Position numbers and translations under genes: made by a program. A stretch of DNA of 52,089 nt from positions 1 to 52,089 of the forward strand of contig DQFX01000008.1 in the NCBI GenBank assembly GCA_003531585.1, read 5' to 3'. The DNA is from Oscillospiraceae bacterium (GTDB lineage Bacteria > Bacillota > Clostridia > Oscillospirales > Ruminococcaceae). Within the stretch, counting starts at the first letter, position 1, and each line of letters begins with the position of its first letter. Positions 50,917 to 52,089 of the stretch are shown here, piece after piece. The notes below the pieces were generated by a model, which searched no databases, was not told where the DNA came from, and was given only the letters and a program-made list of their open reading frames with translations.

Positions 50917-51039
50917 AAAATATATTATTATGGTCGTTCAGTATAAGCAATTATAATGTGAACGCTCAATAAGACAATAAATCGAGAATGTGTGCAGAAA
51001 TGCGCTGTTCCGATCGAATAGCTATGGAGGTGAAAATAA

Positions 51040-51285
51040 ATGCCGAATATCAAGTCTGCAAAGAAGAGAGTTCTCATCGCCAAGGAGAGAACTGAGGCTA
51101 ACAAGGCTTCCAAGACTGCACTTAAGACAGTTATCAAGAAGGCTCGTGCCGAGGGTGCTGACGCTGCTGTGATCAAGACCGCAGTTGTAAGCGTAGACAA
51201 GGCTGCAGGTAAGGGTCTTATCCACAAGAATAAGGCTGCTCGTCTGAAGTCCCAGCTTGCAAAGAAAGCAAACGCTACTGCATAA
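51040..51285 (+). CDS. rpsT: 30S ribosomal protein bS20
   Basis: An 81-residue, Lys/Ala-rich three-helix protein binding 16S rRNA. The opening MPNIKSAKKRVLIAKERTEAN and the closing LIHKNKAARLKSQLAKK are family hallmarks, and the length is normal. Codons are strongly biased (GCT, AAG, CGT), in contrast to neighbouring genes, as expected for a ribosomal protein. ATG 51040 follows TGGAGGTG. Monocistronic with promoter and terminator. Confidence 0.97.
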   Translation: MPNIKSAKKRVLIAKERTEANKASKTALKTVIKKARAEGADAAVIKTAVVSVDKAAGKGLIHKNKAARLKSQLAKKANATA

Positions 51286-51307
51286 TTTCTTGAAGAAAGC
51301 AAACATA

Positions 51308-51342
51308 CACCCGCAGGCTGACAGCATGCGGGTGATTGTTTT
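51308..51342 (+). terminator. rpsT terminator
   Basis: CACCCGCA / TGCGGGTG stem (51308-51334) followed by TTGTTTTA. Confidence 0.9.
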
Positions 51343-51398
51343 ATAGAAGAAAAAAACGGGTAAAATCGACATAAAACGCATAAGAGGGGGTAATTATA

Positions 51399-51899
51399 AT
51401 GACCGGCCAAAACATAGAAATGACGGATCCCGCAGCGATAAACAAGCTGCTGAAGGAAGCAAAGGTATGCCGCATCGCGCTGATGAACGGCGAGTATCCC
51501 TACATAATACCGATGTGCTTCGGCTACAAGCTCGAGGGAAATCACCTGGAACTGTTCTTTCACACATCTCCTAAGGGTCAGAAGATAGACCTGATAAAAA
51601 AGAACAACATAGCTGGATTTGAGATAGATCATCTCACCGATGTTGTAAAGGACGAAAACGACTGCGGAGTAACAGCGATGTACGAGTGCGTAACCGGAAC
51701 CGGCTCAATTGAGATCGTAAACGGAATCGAAAAGCTCACCGGGCTGACGTCCATCATCAGCAAATACGACGAGGAAAAAACCGAGCACAAGTTCAGCGAG
51801 CAGGCTTTAAACAGCATGGTCGTGCTGAAGCTCACGGCAGAAACTTACTGCTGTCGCACGCACAGCGTCGCTGAAGAAAAGATAGACCTTCCGGACTGA
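51399..51899 (+). CDS. Pyridoxamine-phosphate-oxidase-family (FMN split-barrel) protein
   Basis: A 166-residue protein of the flavin-binding split-barrel family, close to NimA-type 5-nitroimidazole reductase relatives. It shows an early LLKEAKVCRIALMNGEYPYIIPMCFGY strand pair, HTSPKGQKIDLIKKNN (the FMN-phosphate region, with the conserved HxxxxGxK pattern) and the C-terminal LKLTAETYCCRTH. The true substrate is unknown; the group binds FMN, F420 or haem and often reduces small molecules. AGAGGGGG precedes ATG 51399. It follows rpsT beyond a terminator; I could not place its promoter. Confidence 0.85.
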   Translation: MTGQNIEMTDPAAINKLLKEAKVCRIALMNGEYPYIIPMCFGYKLEGNHLELFFHTSPKGQKIDLIKKNNIAGFEIDHLTDVVKDENDCGVTAMYECVTGTGSIEIVNGIEKLTGLTSIISKYDEEKTEHKFSEQALNSMVVLKLTAETYCCRTHSVAEEKIDLPD

Positions 51900-51944
51900 T
51901 AACGCCTATAACGCAAAAAGGCGCTGTAAAATAACTCAACACCC

Positions 51945-51983
51945 AAGCCCGAGCAACCATCCTATGGAAGCTCGGGCTTGTTG
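51945..51983. terminator. Possible terminator hairpin
   Basis: AAGCCCGAGC / GCTCGGGCTT stem with an inner CCAT/ATGG pair, 45 bp after the flavin-protein gene. The T-run is weak on both strands. The remaining 106 bases to the window end show no gene. Confidence 0.55.
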
Positions 51984-52089
51984 ATGCTGCAAAAAAGAAG
52001 CATGACCGAAAAAAGCGTATAACAAACAAGCCGGCAGGGAAATGCCATGCACAAAATGTAATAAATATTGAATCAGGCAGCAGACCTGA

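Overview
This 52 kb window is bacterial chromosome from a low-to-mid GC Clostridia member. The best fit is a gut Ruminococcus-like Oscillospiraceae, at roughly 50% GC. That placement is inferred from the Gram-positive gene set (noc/parA/parB, gyrase, single-chain purL, dimeric glyS, bS20), the strong TTGACA-17-TATAAT promoters with GGAGG-type ribosome sites, the lipoproteins and signal peptides, and the YcdB/SLH and His-less HPr proteins. I see no phage, insertion sequence, CRISPR array, tRNA or rRNA gene inside the window.

Left part (1 to ~31.4 kb): a mixed housekeeping and cell-envelope region. Three tandem leftward promoters with A-tract UP elements fill the first 260 bases and point off the left edge, as in front of an rRNA operon. 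Then come a lipoprotein adaptor plus large FtsX permease pair, L-fucose isomerase, a G5/3D-domain wall protein behind a ~260 nt structured leader, a Nudix hydrolase, a YcdB/SLH-like exported protein, a zinc-ribbon/TM2 protein, small unknowns, glycyl-tRNA synthetase, an MgtE magnesium transporter with a possible leader peptide, a small lipoprotein, a branched-chain aminotransferase, two His-less HPr paralogues divergent from mtaB, a full-length PurL, a protein with a PLMP-like N-terminus, a second adaptor/permease pair, and a ~1000-residue RCC1/Big2/Fn3 exported protein.

Right part (31.6 to 50.6 kb): every gene is on the minus strand. A DtxR-type regulator with a metallo-beta-lactamase-fold partner comes first along the map, then an ABC ATPase / 1205-residue FtsX permease / aspartoacylase-like operon, serS, and the origin-associated block parB-parA-noc-rsmG-mnmG-gyrA-(YcxB-like)-gyrB. 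Four perfect 16-bp parS sites (TGTTCCACGTGGAACA) lie in this block: three 37-38 bp apart between noc and parA, and one upstream of mnmG. The uniform leftward direction and the parS cluster suggest oriC lies to the right of the window; dnaA, dnaN, recF and mnmE are not here. Divergent from gyrB are rpsT and a flavin-binding split-barrel protein.

Most notable: (i) the kissing-loop/alternative-pairing leader of the G5/3D gene; (ii) the same bipartite motif TGCAACC-N16-TGTTTTA in front of the two large exported proteins (8846 and 31368), suggesting a shared ECF-type sigma regulon; (iii) a TTCGACA/TGTCGAA motif repeatedly within 3-4 bp of parS; (iv) paired HPr-like proteins with the Ser46 region but no His15; (v) a membrane protein gene inserted between gyrB and gyrA.
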